NCBI GenBank assembly: GCA_964019335.1
Contig: OZ025709.1
Span: 186,001-250,000, forward strand
Source: Diplonema japonicum
Lineage: Eukaryota > Euglenozoa > Diplonemea > Diplonemida > Diplonemidae
Direction: 5' to 3'
Length of the DNA: 64,000 nucleotides
A program made the translations under genes and the position numbers. Positions 39,501 to 49,100 of the stretch are shown here, in pieces. The stretch's first letter is position 1; every line of letters starts with the position of its first letter. The notes under the pieces are model-generated. The model was not told where the DNA came from, did not search any database, and saw only the letters and a program-made list of their open reading frames with translations.

Positions 39501-40746
39501 TGTCGTCGCGGACCGCCAACGGGTGGATCATTGCTTGGTACTGTGAAATGATACCCAGCTGTGTCACGTAAGTCTTTTCAGTTTGAACAAATTCCGCAGT
39601 GGCGAGAGACATTTGCCCGTCCTGCGTGACGGGTTCGTGATGCCGTACCCGCCATCTTCTAAGCAGCTGAACGATTTGATGGAAGTCGGTTTGGTGAGTC
39701 CGTCTGTATTTTCTTGAGAACCACCCGGACTCGACGGCGATCCTGACAATTTTCCAGCACTCCATTCCTGTCAAAACGCGTCTCGAATTCTTCTTGGCCG
39801 CCAGTACCGTTTTGATAAACCGTTTCCGATCGGTGTGAGTTTTGACCACGTGGTACCCCTTGTGCGTCATACCCGTTCGAATGTTCCGAAGGTTCTTTTT
39901 TAAAAACTTCCACCGCCTCCCCGCGGTTGTGAGCGCTTCGTCGCTTGAGTCAGAATCTTCGTTACTACTGTCGGAGAAGTCATCATCGCTGTTCTTTTCA
40001 ACAGGTTTGACCTGGATGTCGGGTACTGGGACGGAAAGAGGAGGCGGTGCGATCGGTTTAGGAATTGGAGCTGAGGAACCCCACACTGGAGTTGATGTGG
40101 TTTCAACACTTGGAACAACGTTTAGATCGGTGAACGACACCCGCCTTTGCCGTGGGGACAGCGATGTTGGAGATTCCGGCATCAACAAAGCGTTCGACGA
40201 ATTATTGTTGATTTTAAACACCGACGTCACGAGCGACAGAACAGAGCTTTCCGGGGCGCGTAAAGGGGTGGGTACAGATGGTCGGGCAGGGGGTGGTTCC
40301 TCTCGTGTGCACCATTGAGGTACATCGATTTCGCCACCAACATCAAGCTCAATAGTGAATATACCTTTACCAGGGTTTCGTTTAAGTATGGTTCCTTCTG
40401 AACCGGGCATTGCTGTGACATTCCCGTCACTTCCTGACACGGAGTGGAGGATGGTGACTCTGCTTCGTCCGACTCTGATACCGTTCCTGTTGCCTCCGGA
40501 TCCTTTTCCTCTGTGCACGCCGACCGTGTGGGTCTTGTCGTGTTTTTCGATGGGAGGGGCGCCGCGGAGGCGGCCTTTGAACGATCGTTTCTCGACCCCG
40601 AAGTGCGGTTCGCCTTCTATCGTTGCCAAGGGGAACATGCTCTTGCTCGGCCGCATGGACTTTGACGCGAGCATCCATGCGGCCTCGTCGACGTGGACGG
40701 GCCGCCCTCCAGCTGAGAAAGAAGTTGTCGCCATTTGTTTTTTCAT
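36553..40746 (-). CDS. RhoGEF with EF-hands inserted in the DH domain, two PH and three FYVE-like fingers
   Basis: Predicted 1,397 residues. The DH (RhoGEF) domain starts near 380 (ATAEFVQTEKTYVTQL, then LFGNVPSLLRIHTTVLSVL). It is interrupted by three EF-hands with loops near 508-520 (DTNNDSQVSKSE), 547-558 (DSDSDGFINIVE) and 590-601 (DNDRNGLIDQDE). It resumes near 650 (ELLQLVVPIMRSAYTQYVNN) and ends with the conserved LDLSDLLITPIQRMMRYSLL at about 707. PH domain 1 is about 799-889, FYVE-like finger 1 about 908-972 (WVDT; RRRHHCYHCG), PH domain 2 about 1134-1232, and FYVE-like fingers 2 and 3 lie near 1257-1310 and 1334-1392. It likely activates Rho/Rac GTPases on phosphoinositide membranes, possibly under calcium control. 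An alternative start (MATTSF) lies at 40734. The N-terminal 370 residues are basic, disordered sequence. Confidence 0.88.
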   Translation of the reverse strand: MKKQMATTSFSAGGRPVHVDEAAWMLASKSMRPSKSMFPLATIEGEPHFGVEKRSFKGRLRGAPPIEKHDKTHTVGVHRGKGSGGNRNGIRVGRSRVTILHSVSGSDGNVTAMPGSEGTILKRNPGKGIFTIELDVGGEIDVPQWCTREEPPPARPSVPTPLRAPESSVLSLVTSVFKINNNSSNALLMPESPTSLSPRQRRVSFTDLNVVPSVETTSTPVWGSSAPIPKPIAPPPLSVPVPDIQVKPVEKNSDDDFSDSSNEDSDSSDEALTTAGRRWKFLKKNLRNIRTGMTHKGYHVVKTHTDRKRFIKTVLAAKKNSRRVLTGMECWKIVRIAVESGWFSRKYRRTHQTDFHQIVQLLRRWRVRHHEPVTQDGQMSLATAEFVQTEKTYVTQLGIISQYQAMIHPLAVRDDTKATETAVLFGNVPSLLRIHTTVLSVLTKHVDYQNRIAAAGWIIDWYGHSTYSPLEPETVFAEILAKRRSVDELQLLMKVFKDQIAARGGAREVFQVLDTNNDSQVSKSEFWAFSRKVILFSKEATARLFQQVDSDSDGFINIVELINITADMLFTRWCKAVMRRGEARAVFDTIDNDRNGLIDQDEFTVFAISLNFIEEEASSIFRIITNGQKVRGLSKDQFCKPLGLSILEDSSDIGELLQLVVPIMRSAYTQYVNNFEDSLASHKKLKTKVWFNKICDEMQASGDTLGLDLSDLLITPIQRMMRYSLLLQQTLKLLPCKDTHNGPLAQRVAEGIARVQSFAKVVDQSITMRHNYEKLKELAAQIIFDGDVAQFKLLQDGRKVLKSGLLTKVLKDGSKKPHRFYLFNDVLIHTLASSHKCKSVIAVEQVDLQDMEDQSNLKNAWMIKSPKVSFIVSAPTPEIKIEWATAVLAASDAIRRENPALLLQPLAPVWVDTKSATSCMVCDKVFNLLRRRHHCYHCGCVICRECSLHKFYLPHIDEKAMVQVCNICFEGLAAEREQLLNRQHDSPEARTEIQYNNETRTTQRAEKMGSLATPRLMEDGETQIGQSLNNTMTSMANGGDLQGTDTLDDTMMAFKRSWNRTDSMVRRKVSSYLLEGRESSPHGTNTSFDDTVTLGTGSYLDHDYQPEHREHEFMIHNLQERFVGPNKPIITKPGRKLLRSGLLLKQGKTDWRKLRFFLFSDILLCCKEMAFGKLYFKRVYPLLHAKASFNEDRDSFTIMNTVQSFVAKPLQGGAEAGDRDGWVADITRLARDHHRETGAGALDGMLAGVPQLATKQSTSGCQYCSKSFTKLNKSTHCKGCGFLHCRQCTSTEYYLSPGVKGKVCPRCYDTLRNATMTIAADMLQNPEHAPPDEAHSVSCYVCSSRFSILRPKKSCWSCCAIVCAECSPQKTILARLNPDDPLRVCNPCYLSHFSKKQ

Positions 40747-40778
40747 TCACATTTTTTTTTTTTTTTCTTGTTTGTTTT

Positions 40779-40809
<31 letters not shown>

Positions 40810-40810
40810 A

Positions 40811-41276
40811 CCATCTACCAACGGACCATTTTTGCCCACCAGGGGGGTAAATTTTCAAAACTTCAAAAAAAAACTATTTTAGCGCAACGCCGGCTATATG
40901 CCCCGGAAATGCCTCCAGATGTCCCAATTCTAGAGAGAGGGTGCCCACAGCAGGGCCCACCCCCACAACATTGTCAAAAATATCGTTCCTGATATAGGGA
41001 TGAGCAATCAGTGCTACCATCACTCATAATGTCCTCTTTTGGCCTCTTTCTGGGTGCCCTTTTTTGAAGTGATTTTTAAGGGTAAATTTGGGCTGGTGTT
41101 TTTTTTTTATTTATTCATTTTCTTGCAAAGTTAGGGCAGCATTTAGTTTATATTTTTCATATTTTCCGCGCAGTACCCCGGATGCGGGAAGTGGCCAAAC
41201 TGTATTGCATTGAAAGCCCTTTGCGCAAAAGATTTTTTTTCAAGTCGTCTATATATAGACGCTCGTTGGTAGATGG
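40811..41276. mobile_element. piggyBac-type miniature element (TTAA-flanked MITE)
   Basis: A 466-bp element with 13-bp perfect terminal inverted repeats: CCATCTACCAACG at 40811-40823 and CGTTGGTAGATGG at 41264-41276. It is flanked by TTAA on both sides (40807-40810 and 41277-41280). TTAA target duplication and ends beginning CC are typical of piggyBac transposons. It has no reading frame of note, so it is non-autonomous. A 14-bp palindrome (GTCTATATATAGAC) lies just inside the right end. It sits about 60 bases upstream of the RhoGEF start codon. Confidence 0.82.
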
Positions 41277-41280
41277 TTAA

Positions 41281-41695
41281 TTCAAGTTTCTGAACAAGAA
41301 AAAAAAATTTCAGTCAGTATGCCGGCAGGAGGGCCGAAATTTTTTTGCCATGACAGAAATGGGCAGGTGTCCGCAGGGCACTTGGTACTTCCTGCGTGGC
41401 CATTGTGCACTGCAGATGGGAAGGTGTGAATTCTGAATACTTTCTGGAAATCATCCGGTGGGTCTTTCTCAGGGAAATCTAAGATTTTCTTATTCTTGTA
41501 GAAATAATAGACTGCGTTTAGCTCCTAGGCTGACGGTCCAAATAAAAAAAAAAAGGAAAAAAAAAAAAAAAGAGAAAAAAAAAAAAAAAAAAGGGAATTG
41601 GTACACTTGTCAAGAAGAAGGAAATGTGATGTCTTACTGAAACAACTAGGAACAAAAACAACAAAAAGAGAAGAAAAAAAAAAAGAGAAAAGGAC
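41281..41695. other. Intergenic region
   Basis: Balanced-composition sequence from 41281 to about 41540, then A runs up to the eL28 gene. No gene or RNA family recognised in the balanced part. Confidence 0.5.
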
Positions 41696-41772
41696 TTACT
41701 CCTGCTTCCACGACTTGCGGGTCTTCCTGGTGGTCAAACGGTTGAGCCTCAGGGCCTTGGCAACCATAGCCT

Positions 41773-41806
<34 letters not shown>

Positions 41807-42117
41807 CTTGAGAAAAAAAAGCATACCGTCTTCAGGTCCTTGCGGCCCTTGGTCTTCAGACCGCGGGACTTCTTCACGCTCCTGGTGAAGGACTTCTTGC
41901 CCCTGGTCACGACGATGCCGGCGGCGGAAAGCTCCATACCAGTGGCGTTCTTGTGGGCCACACCACTGTACTTGAAGGTGCTCTTGGCGGTGAGGTTCAA
42001 GGGCTCGGCGGAGAGAGCGATCCTGTTGGCACCACGGCCGATCCTCTGCTTCCTCAGGAAGGCGTTGTTACCCTTCACGATCCTCCAGATAAGGTCAGAC
42101 GAAGCCTGGGCCGACAT
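41696..42117 (-). CDS. RPL28: 60S ribosomal protein eL28, copy 1 (two exons)
   Basis: Predicted 121 residues. Exon 1 is 42117-41827 (97 codons, MSAQASSDLIWRIVKGNNAF ...). The intron 41826-41771 (56 nt) begins GTATGC and ends ACAG. Exon 2 is 41770-41696 (AMVAKALRLNRLTTRKTRKS ..., stop TAA). Family features are the N-terminal L-W-x-[IV]-[VR]-x-N-N-x-F/L segment, 'STFKYSGVAHKNATG' and the very basic tail. eL28 is a component of the large cytosolic ribosomal subunit. The intron of this copy contains a long A run (about 35) not present in copy 2. The frame extends upstream of 42117, but only as Lys-rich homopolymer translation. Confidence 0.88.
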
Positions 42118-42244
42118 TTTTTTTTTTTCTCTTTTCTTCTTTTTTTTTCCTTTTTTTTTGTTTCCCCAGGTTCCGATGAACAAGCAAAAAAAAAAAAAAA
42201 AATAAATATGAAGAAAAAAAAATTCTGATCACAAGACGACCTGT

Positions 42245-42657
42245 TTACTCCTGCTTCCACGACTTGCGGGTCTTCCTGGTGGTCAGGCGGTTGAGCCTCA
42301 GGGCCTTGGCAACCATAGCCTGGGGTGTTTGTGACAGTTATGTAAAAAATAATAAATGGTTCATACCGTCTTCAGGTCCTTGCGGCCCTTGGTCTTCAGA
42401 CCGCGGGACTTCTTCACGCTCCTTGTGAAGGACTTCTTGCCCCTGGTCACGACGATGCCGGCGGCGGAGAGCTCCATACCAGTGGCGTTCTTGTGGGCCA
42501 CACCACTGTACTTGAAGGTGCTCTTGGCGGTGAGGTTCAAGGGCTCGGCGGAGAGAGCGATCCTGTTGGCACCACGGCCGATCCTCTGCTTCCTCAGGAA
42601 GGCGTTGTTACCCTTCACGATCCTCCAGATAAGGTCAGACGAAGCCTGGGCCGACAT
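42245..42657 (-). CDS. RPL28: 60S ribosomal protein eL28, copy 2 (two exons)
   Basis: Predicted 121-residue protein with the same sequence as copy 1. Exon 1 is 42657-42367. The intron 42366-42320 is 47 nt (GTATGA ... CCCAG). Exon 2 is 42319-42245, stop TAA. The exons differ from copy 1 by only a few silent changes, while the introns and flanks are quite different, so the pair is a recent duplication or is kept alike by gene conversion. Its leader lacks the long A run seen before copy 1. Confidence 0.9.
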
Positions 42658-42829
42658 TTTTGAGTATGTAGAAGTTGGGCAGGTATTCTGTGAAAGGTAT
42701 TCTTTAAAGTGCGGAAAACGAGATGCTGGGATATAGAAAAAAAAAAAGAAAAAAAAAAATAGAGTAAATTGACTATGGGACGCTTTGTATTATTTCTTTC
42801 TTTTTCTTTTTTTTTTTTTTTTTTTTTCT

Positions 42830-44236
42830 TCACTCTGTCGTCTTCATGAGCATTTCAACTTTCCCGTTGCTCCGGATGAGAACAGTGCCAGCACCGTTTC
42901 CATGGCCTTGGTAGTTGGATGATGAGAAGACGGTGATGACCTGGTTACTTTGCGATACACGGAGACCCGCTCGCTTCTCCTGGTGCGCCCGGATCATTAG
43001 AGAGAGCCCGTACGAAGAGAGAAACTGCTCCACGGCGACGGCGGAGAAAACAATTGAGGTCCCGCCCCGTTCAGAGGGCCCGAACCCATGATCGTCCAAT
43101 TCTGCCGCAGAGCCCCGTACAGGGTCTGACCACAGGAGGTCGTACGCAGCAAGCCATTGGTTAATGCCAGCTTCTGTTTGGGTGTATGGCTCAACATTCG
43201 CGAAGAGAGATGGGAACCTCGTGAACAAAGGATCTCTCAGGATCTGCATTCGATCCGCCTGGTCTTTATTAACCCGTGGGATTCCACCGTGTGCGCAAAA
43301 GACTTTCCCCCCAACGATCCCGCATAACGGAAGAACCGTGAATATTTTGCAGACCTCGTCGAAAACTTCAGCGCCTTCCGCGTGCCCGTACAACATCAAG
43401 CATTGCTTCTTGAAACTTCCCTCGCCGTAATGATTTGTGTCACCGCACACCGCCGGGTCCTCGTGGTTACCACGGAGTAGCACAACACCGCCAGGGGATA
43501 GAATCTTCAGGGAAACCAACAGCAAGAAACACTGTAAAGAATACGGCCCTCTATCAACATAATCCCCCAGGCACACCAACCTGTAAGGGCACAACGTGAC
43601 ATCGAACGGGATCAGCTCCGTGAGGAAATAGTTCAAATCCTTGAAGTTTCCGTGGATATCCCCGAAGATCCATGCGTCTGATTCGATATCTACGAGAACA
43701 GGTTCTTTTGAGAAAATTGCCACAGCAGCCGATGTGAGCTGACAGATTTCGCGTGGGCTAGGAGGGTGTTGGGTGAAACAGTTGTTTGTGGCGTCGAAAG
43801 AACTCTGTAGTAATTCGATGACATCCATCGCCAGTTCCTGCCCGGGGGACGGAGGAGGCATTCTGTTTCTCGGGTTTGGTAAAGAGTTAGGGGTCACTAT
43901 CGATTTGTGGATGAACATCTTCCCGTCGTCGTGGATCGTGTTTCTTTTTTCCGGTGTGCTTACATCCGCGATGGGTGCGCCGTTCGGCTTCAGCACTGGA
44001 GTGTCCGGGGCATCCTCGCTGTCTTGGCTCCCCGCCTCCGCGATTTTCTTGGCCACCTCTTCTATACCTACCACCGCCACCCCGCCTTCTCTCATTGCAC
44101 AATGCACCATTTTCCCGACCTCGTAAAACTTCCGTTTGCCGCTCCGTTTGCGTATCGCGGGATCGGCTGCGCTTTGCAGCGGGATGGGCGCTGCTATGGG
44201 GGAAGGTGGTGGGCAGTCCCCCCGGCGGGGTTTCAT
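42830..44236 (-). CDS. PPP-family serine/threonine protein phosphatase
   Basis: Predicted 468 residues. A 180-residue N-terminal extension of low complexity precedes a complete PPP catalytic domain with all metal-binding signatures: GDIHG at 192-196, GDYVDRG at 224-230, RGNHE at 255-259, the HGG motif (FCAHGGIPRV) and RAHQ (IRAHQEKRAG), ending with VITVFSSSNYQG. It should dephosphorylate phosphoserine and phosphothreonine using two metal ions. The sequence after RGNHE (DPAVCGDTNHYGEGSFKKQC) is unlike the usual PP1 and PP2A forms, so this is a divergent or lineage-specific branch. The first ATG (44236) follows an A run. Confidence 0.9.
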   Translation of the reverse strand: MKPRRGDCPPPSPIAAPIPLQSAADPAIRKRSGKRKFYEVGKMVHCAMREGGVAVVGIEEVAKKIAEAGSQDSEDAPDTPVLKPNGAPIADVSTPEKRNTIHDDGKMFIHKSIVTPNSLPNPRNRMPPPSPGQELAMDVIELLQSSFDATNNCFTQHPPSPREICQLTSAAVAIFSKEPVLVDIESDAWIFGDIHGNFKDLNYFLTELIPFDVTLCPYRLVCLGDYVDRGPYSLQCFLLLVSLKILSPGGVVLLRGNHEDPAVCGDTNHYGEGSFKKQCLMLYGHAEGAEVFDEVCKIFTVLPLCGIVGGKVFCAHGGIPRVNKDQADRMQILRDPLFTRFPSLFANVEPYTQTEAGINQWLAAYDLLWSDPVRGSAAELDDHGFGPSERGGTSIVFSAVAVEQFLSSYGLSLMIRAHQEKRAGLRVSQSNQVITVFSSSNYQGHGNGAGTVLIRSNGKVEMLMKTTE

Positions 44237-44265
44237 TTTTTTTTTTTTTTTTTCCCTGAGTTTTT

Positions 44266-44296
<31 letters not shown>

Positions 44297-44562
44297 CGTT
44301 GACACTTAACGCCATGAGGGGATTGTGACAGGGAATTTTGGCAAGGCGAGCGGCGACATTTTTTTTTGGAATGAAGAATTTTAGAATCCCTCGGCCTGAC
44401 AAATTCCCGGACGCTGGGAAAAACGGACATTTGCCACACCTTGTCATCTTACAGTATAATAGGAATAAAGAAAAAGGGCTAGGGAAGGCGGAAAGGGGGG
44501 GGGGGGGTTCTTTTTTCCACTTCTTTTTTTTTTTTTTTTTCTCCTTCCCCGATTCTCATTCT
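44237..44562. other. Intergenic region
   Basis: T runs near 44236-44253 and 44270-44295, G run near 44496-44507, and about 150 bases of mixed sequence. No gene seen. Confidence 0.55.
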
Positions 44563-45897
44563 TTAACTATCCTCGGAACCTGATGTAGACTCCTCCTCAT
44601 CATTGTCGTCATCGTCCATATCCCCAACATCGACCTTCACAGTGTAGAAAGGGTTGTCATCATGCTGCATCTCAAAACTTTTCTCAACCTCAGTACCGCA
44701 GTCGCTGAGCTGGAGGTATTTCAGAGACGTGACGTGCGGAAGCGAATCCTCTAAAACAAGAAATCCCTGATGCCCAATAGGATTCCCACTGAGATCTATT
44801 TTAAGGAGTTTACAGCTAGGGTCGGTGATGGTAGAGGCGATGTCAAGACACCCTTTGGCGGTGATCAAATTACTGGAAATATCTATGCATCGAAGGGAAG
44901 AAGGAGCTTCGAGAATGCTTGCAAGAAGCACGCACAACCCATCGTCGCCGATTAAGTTTCCGGAGAGGTAGAGAGATGTGAGTCCTTGGCAGCCGACGAG
45001 GAGCTTTGAAAGTTGAACAGTTCCAGGGACGTTGAGTCTGTTGTCTTTTAAAGACAGTGATCGCAGGTTGTCCCCGAGTAAACATGTTGGTTCGACAGAA
45101 TCAAGCCCATGCGCTCCGTTTGCACCAAGGCCTAGATGTGTTATATGCGGTGAAAAGTGAAGCGCTGACAGAATTGTTCCGACGCCCTCGCCTGTCAATC
45201 TGTTGTGGTTCACGTCCAACATGCGAAGGGACGTCAGTCCTCGCATCACTTCTGTCAGGTACGGACAAGCCTCTGGCGTTAATCGGTTCCAATCCAGTGT
45301 TATCTGTGTTAAACATCTCGCGTTTATGAAACCTTGTGACAGCGGGATCAGATCGATGTCTGACATCCACATGTCCGACAGCGATGCAACGCGTAGCGAA
45401 GGCGATCGACAGAGTTCTGAAAGGCTTTCGAAAAATTGCAAGTTTGGTTGTGCTACGCTGCCGTCGAGTGTCAGAGTGTCGATTTCTATCGAGGGCTTTT
45501 TGGATATTGATGCGATGATCTTTTGGAGGTGTTCGGGGTTTGCCTTCGTGTGGGTGAGGTCCAAGGTGTCCAAGGAGTCCAATAACCCGTCCTCGATCCA
45601 TTTTGAGAAAACTGTGCAGTTTTCCTCGCTCATGTCGCATTCCGACATATCCACTGTCGTTACCTCTTCTAGTTCAGACTTGACGAGATTTTCCAATCCG
45701 TCGCCGGAGCACCCGGCTGCATCCAGCAGGTCGTCTTCTATTGTGGGCATCCGTTTCTTCACTTTTCTCTTCTTCCGGTTTTCCTCCAGCTTCCCGATCT
45801 TCTCTTGGAACACTTGGAACTGTTCGTCCAGCAACGTGTCCACAGATTTTCGCACTCGCCGATGGGGGGGGATGTAATTGCTGTCATATCCTGACAT
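44563..45897 (-). CDS. Leucine-rich repeat protein (ribonuclease-inhibitor type)
   Basis: Predicted 444 residues. A basic coiled-coil-like N-terminus (FQVFQEKIGKLEENRKKRKV) is followed by about ten LRRs of the RI type, 25-30 residues each, for example 'LTSLRMLDVNHNRLTGEGVG', 'LRSLSLKDNRLNVPGTVQLS', 'LTSLYLSGNLIGDDGLCVLL' and 'LRCIDISSNLITAKGCLDIA'. The tail is acidic (GDMDDDDNDEEESTSGSEDS). Such proteins act as protein-binding scaffolds, and RanGAP has the same fold. I see no arginine finger that would support RanGAP itself. Same orientation as neighbours, about 270 bases downstream of the giant repeat gene's stop side. Confidence 0.82.
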   Translation of the reverse strand: MSGYDSNYIPPHRRVRKSVDTLLDEQFQVFQEKIGKLEENRKKRKVKKRMPTIEDDLLDAAGCSGDGLENLVKSELEEVTTVDMSECDMSEENCTVFSKWIEDGLLDSLDTLDLTHTKANPEHLQKIIASISKKPSIEIDTLTLDGSVAQPNLQFFESLSELCRSPSLRVASLSDMWMSDIDLIPLSQGFINARCLTQITLDWNRLTPEACPYLTEVMRGLTSLRMLDVNHNRLTGEGVGTILSALHFSPHITHLGLGANGAHGLDSVEPTCLLGDNLRSLSLKDNRLNVPGTVQLSKLLVGCQGLTSLYLSGNLIGDDGLCVLLASILEAPSSLRCIDISSNLITAKGCLDIASTITDPSCKLLKIDLSGNPIGHQGFLVLEDSLPHVTSLKYLQLSDCGTEVEKSFEMQHDDNPFYTVKVDVGDMDDDDNDEEESTSGSEDS

Positions 45898-46171
45898 TTT
45901 TTTTTTGTGCCCCTGCCTTTTTATGAGAATTTAAAGAAGAAAAAAGAATAGAGGGAAAAGAAAGCGGTTTTTTTTTTTTTAACAACGAGTGGTGGGGTGT
46001 GGTTTACAGGAAATGAACAATGAAAAAAAAAAAGAAAGAAAAAGAAACCATTTCTCTCTTCTTAATATTTGGCAAGTCGAACAAAAGAAGCAAAAAAAAA
46101 GGGGGGGGAGAGAAAAAAGAAACAAAGATTTAACAAGATAAAAAACCCCCTTTTTTTTGGTAAAAATAATT

Positions 46172-49100
46172 CTATTTCTCAGCGCATGTAAGACAGACCT
46201 TCCGCCTTGTTCTCCCGCTCCAACCCATGTCCACAAGAGGGACTTCGTGTTCGGTGCAAACCTTGCAGCAGATGTACCCGCACTTGGAGCAGTGTGGCTT
46301 GATTTGGGTCCGCGAGATGTCCTTTTCACAACAGTGGCAGTAGCGTGACTTGACACCTGTTGAAGGCTGCCAAACCTCCTGTTTGCAGGTAGTACAGCAC
46401 CATCTTGGAGGAGGGAACCCGTAGGAAACATTGCACTTCAAGCAGTTGGGAGGGTAAAAGTCGCAGTTTTGCTTCTTGCGGTATTTTTCCTGAGTGTCTG
46501 CGACCAGTTGTTCCCCGAGGTCCCAGACTTTTATCCCTCGTTTAGCGTGGTGGTAGAATTTCTGGTCCGAACCCAAAACAGGTTTCAGCTTCCACTTCCC
46601 CTTCTCCATGGCCGTCTGTATAAGGGACGATACGTTGAGCTTCATAACCCGGTTCTCAGCCTTCCTCAACCTCTTTTTTTCGTCCTCCTCGATTCTCTGC
46701 AGATCCCTCGCGATAATCGACTCCAAGGCGGCTTTGAACACAGGGTTCAGAACAGGTAATTTCGCGGCTTCAGGGTATCCGGTTGCCTTTCTGGTCAGCT
46801 TTGAAATTTCATGCTCAACATGCCAGGTTGATTGTTTCAAGGCTTTGTTCACGTAATACCCTTTTGTGTGTTTTTTCCATTCTTTTAGATGGGCCAGTTT
46901 CTGCGAGATGGTCAGCTCTCCCTTGGCGATCTCCTTTGCGGGATCCCTCACTTTCTTCCCGGTGCGAATGTGGACAAAACCGTTTGCAATTTCCCTCCAT
47001 TCCTTCAGCTTCTCAACTATTTTGTCATTAACTACCAAGACCCCACATGACTCCAGGTCACAACAAGCACACTCTGCAAGATTCTCTTCATTATACCTCT
47101 TAAGCAGCGCGTCTCTGCTGATCTTGCCGTGGTTCTTCGGTAGGGCTACCGACGGTGTTGGTGCGATTATGTCCGGCGATGAAATGAAGCCCAAAGCCGA
47201 ACCCGAACCGAGGCTTTTGACAAAATCAAGATGATCTGTTTTGGAAGGGCTTTGGATGAACTCCAGGGCGGTGCTGCTTTCCGCTTTTAAAGATGCGATG
47301 TACTTCAGGCATTCCAGGTTGCCTTGCACACCACCCAACTTCATGACTTGGACGATCTTCGTTTTTTGCGTTTCATCGGAGTCCTGGGGCGTGTGGAGTT
47401 CGTTTTCGATGCAAAGACGAGTGACTTCCGCTTGTTCGTCAAGGGCTTGCTTTAGTGCGATGTATTTTGAAACGTCTTCGCTGGTCTCAAGGCGAGTCTC
47501 GAAGGCGGCTAGGCATTCGTTCTGGGCAGCGTGGGTCAGGGACACTGCCTGCGACACTGTTGCCGGGCTGGCGCCTGCTGTGAGCTGCTCGACCATGGCT
47601 GTTCTTTTACCGTCTTTCGAGTCCTGCAGCTCCATTTCTTCTGCGATGTGCTTCATCACATCTTCTTTACGCACCCCCGCCGCCCACTCCTTCTCTCCGA
47701 TGAAGTCCAACGCGCTCACGCCGTCCCCAAGCTCCTTCACATACTCCAAATACACCATCCCTTCGTCACCTGCAACAAACGACAGCGCCGAGGCCCCTTC
47801 CTTCATGCCCCTCACGTGGTCGAGGTGCTCTTGGCTAGCAGTTCTATTTTCGTTGTCACCTGCAACAAATGCAAGCGCCGATTTACCGCTCTTCAAGCCC
47901 TTGAGAAAATCCAAGTAAGCCTGTGCTGGAGTTTCATTCTCTGCGGCCTTGGGAAGGATAGCAGGTTCTTCCTTCTCTTCTGTAAATTCATCTTTGTCAT
48001 CCGTCGCGCTCGCGCTCAGTGTTCCCCCGACTTCAATCTGCGCTTCTTGAACAAGGATGGGCTTCGGTTCAGAGATGTCAACGTCCTCGCCAAGCAAGTG
48101 CCTCAGACCCTTGTTGTCACCTTCCTTTGACACAGCCTCAAGGTATGCTGTTGCTGACACATTCTCTTCAACCTGTGCAGTTGGCACCTCGGGCTTAGCT
48201 TCCTCTACAACATTTTGCTCAGGAACGGCAGGTGTAGGTGGCTGTGGAATGTCCCTCGCAGGAACGGCAGGAACAGCTATGGACACCGGTTCAGAGATGT
48301 CGGTGTCTTCTCCAAGCAGATGTCTCAAACCCTTGTTGTCACCTTCCTTCGCTACGGCCTCAAGGTACTCCGTGGGCGATACATGTTGCATCTCAAGCTC
48401 AGAGATGTCGACGTCCTCACCAAGCAAGTGTCGCAGCGCCCTGCCGTCGCTCTCCTTTGCCATTGCCTCAAGGTATGCTGTTGAGGGCTCGTGGTGTACC
48501 GCCGAACGCAGGGGAACTTCGGATTGCATAAAAGCCGCTTCTTTGACTTCATCGCCTGCGACAAACGTAAGAGCCGACTCCCCTTCCTTCATGTCCTTCA
48601 CGTGGTCGAGGTGCGCCTGGTCTTGTTCAAGCGGTTTGTCGTCTTGAACAGGCACTTGAATAACCTTCTCAACAACTTCTTTCTGGTCAATAAGAACAGG
48701 TTTCGGTTCAGAGATGTCGATGTCCTCGCCAAGAAGATGCTTCAGACCCTTGTTGTCACCTTCCTTTGACACAGCCTCAAGGTATGCTGTTGTTGATTCT
48801 TCACGCACCTCCTCCTTGATGGGTAGAACAGCTTCTTCTTCAGCTTTTTCTTCGACAGGGAGGGCTACTAATTCCGGTTCAGGGGCTTTTGCCTCAGCAG
48901 GGACCTTTACAGCAGCAGCAACTGGAACAGGAACATCGTCGCCCGCAATGAATGTCAGAGCAGTCTTGCCTTCTTTAGTACTCTTCAGGAAGTCCAAGTA
49001 TGTGTGTCCTTGTTCTTCGGGTACAACAGGTGTCTCCTTCTCCACCACAAGAGCCTCCGTCTTTACATCCTTGGGAAGAACGGCAGGTACTTCCTCCTCT

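Noticed and set aside
44563-45897. RanGAP identity for the LRR protein
   Set aside because: LRR type and acidic tail are similar, but I see no catalytic arginine in the expected loop, so only a general LRR call is made.
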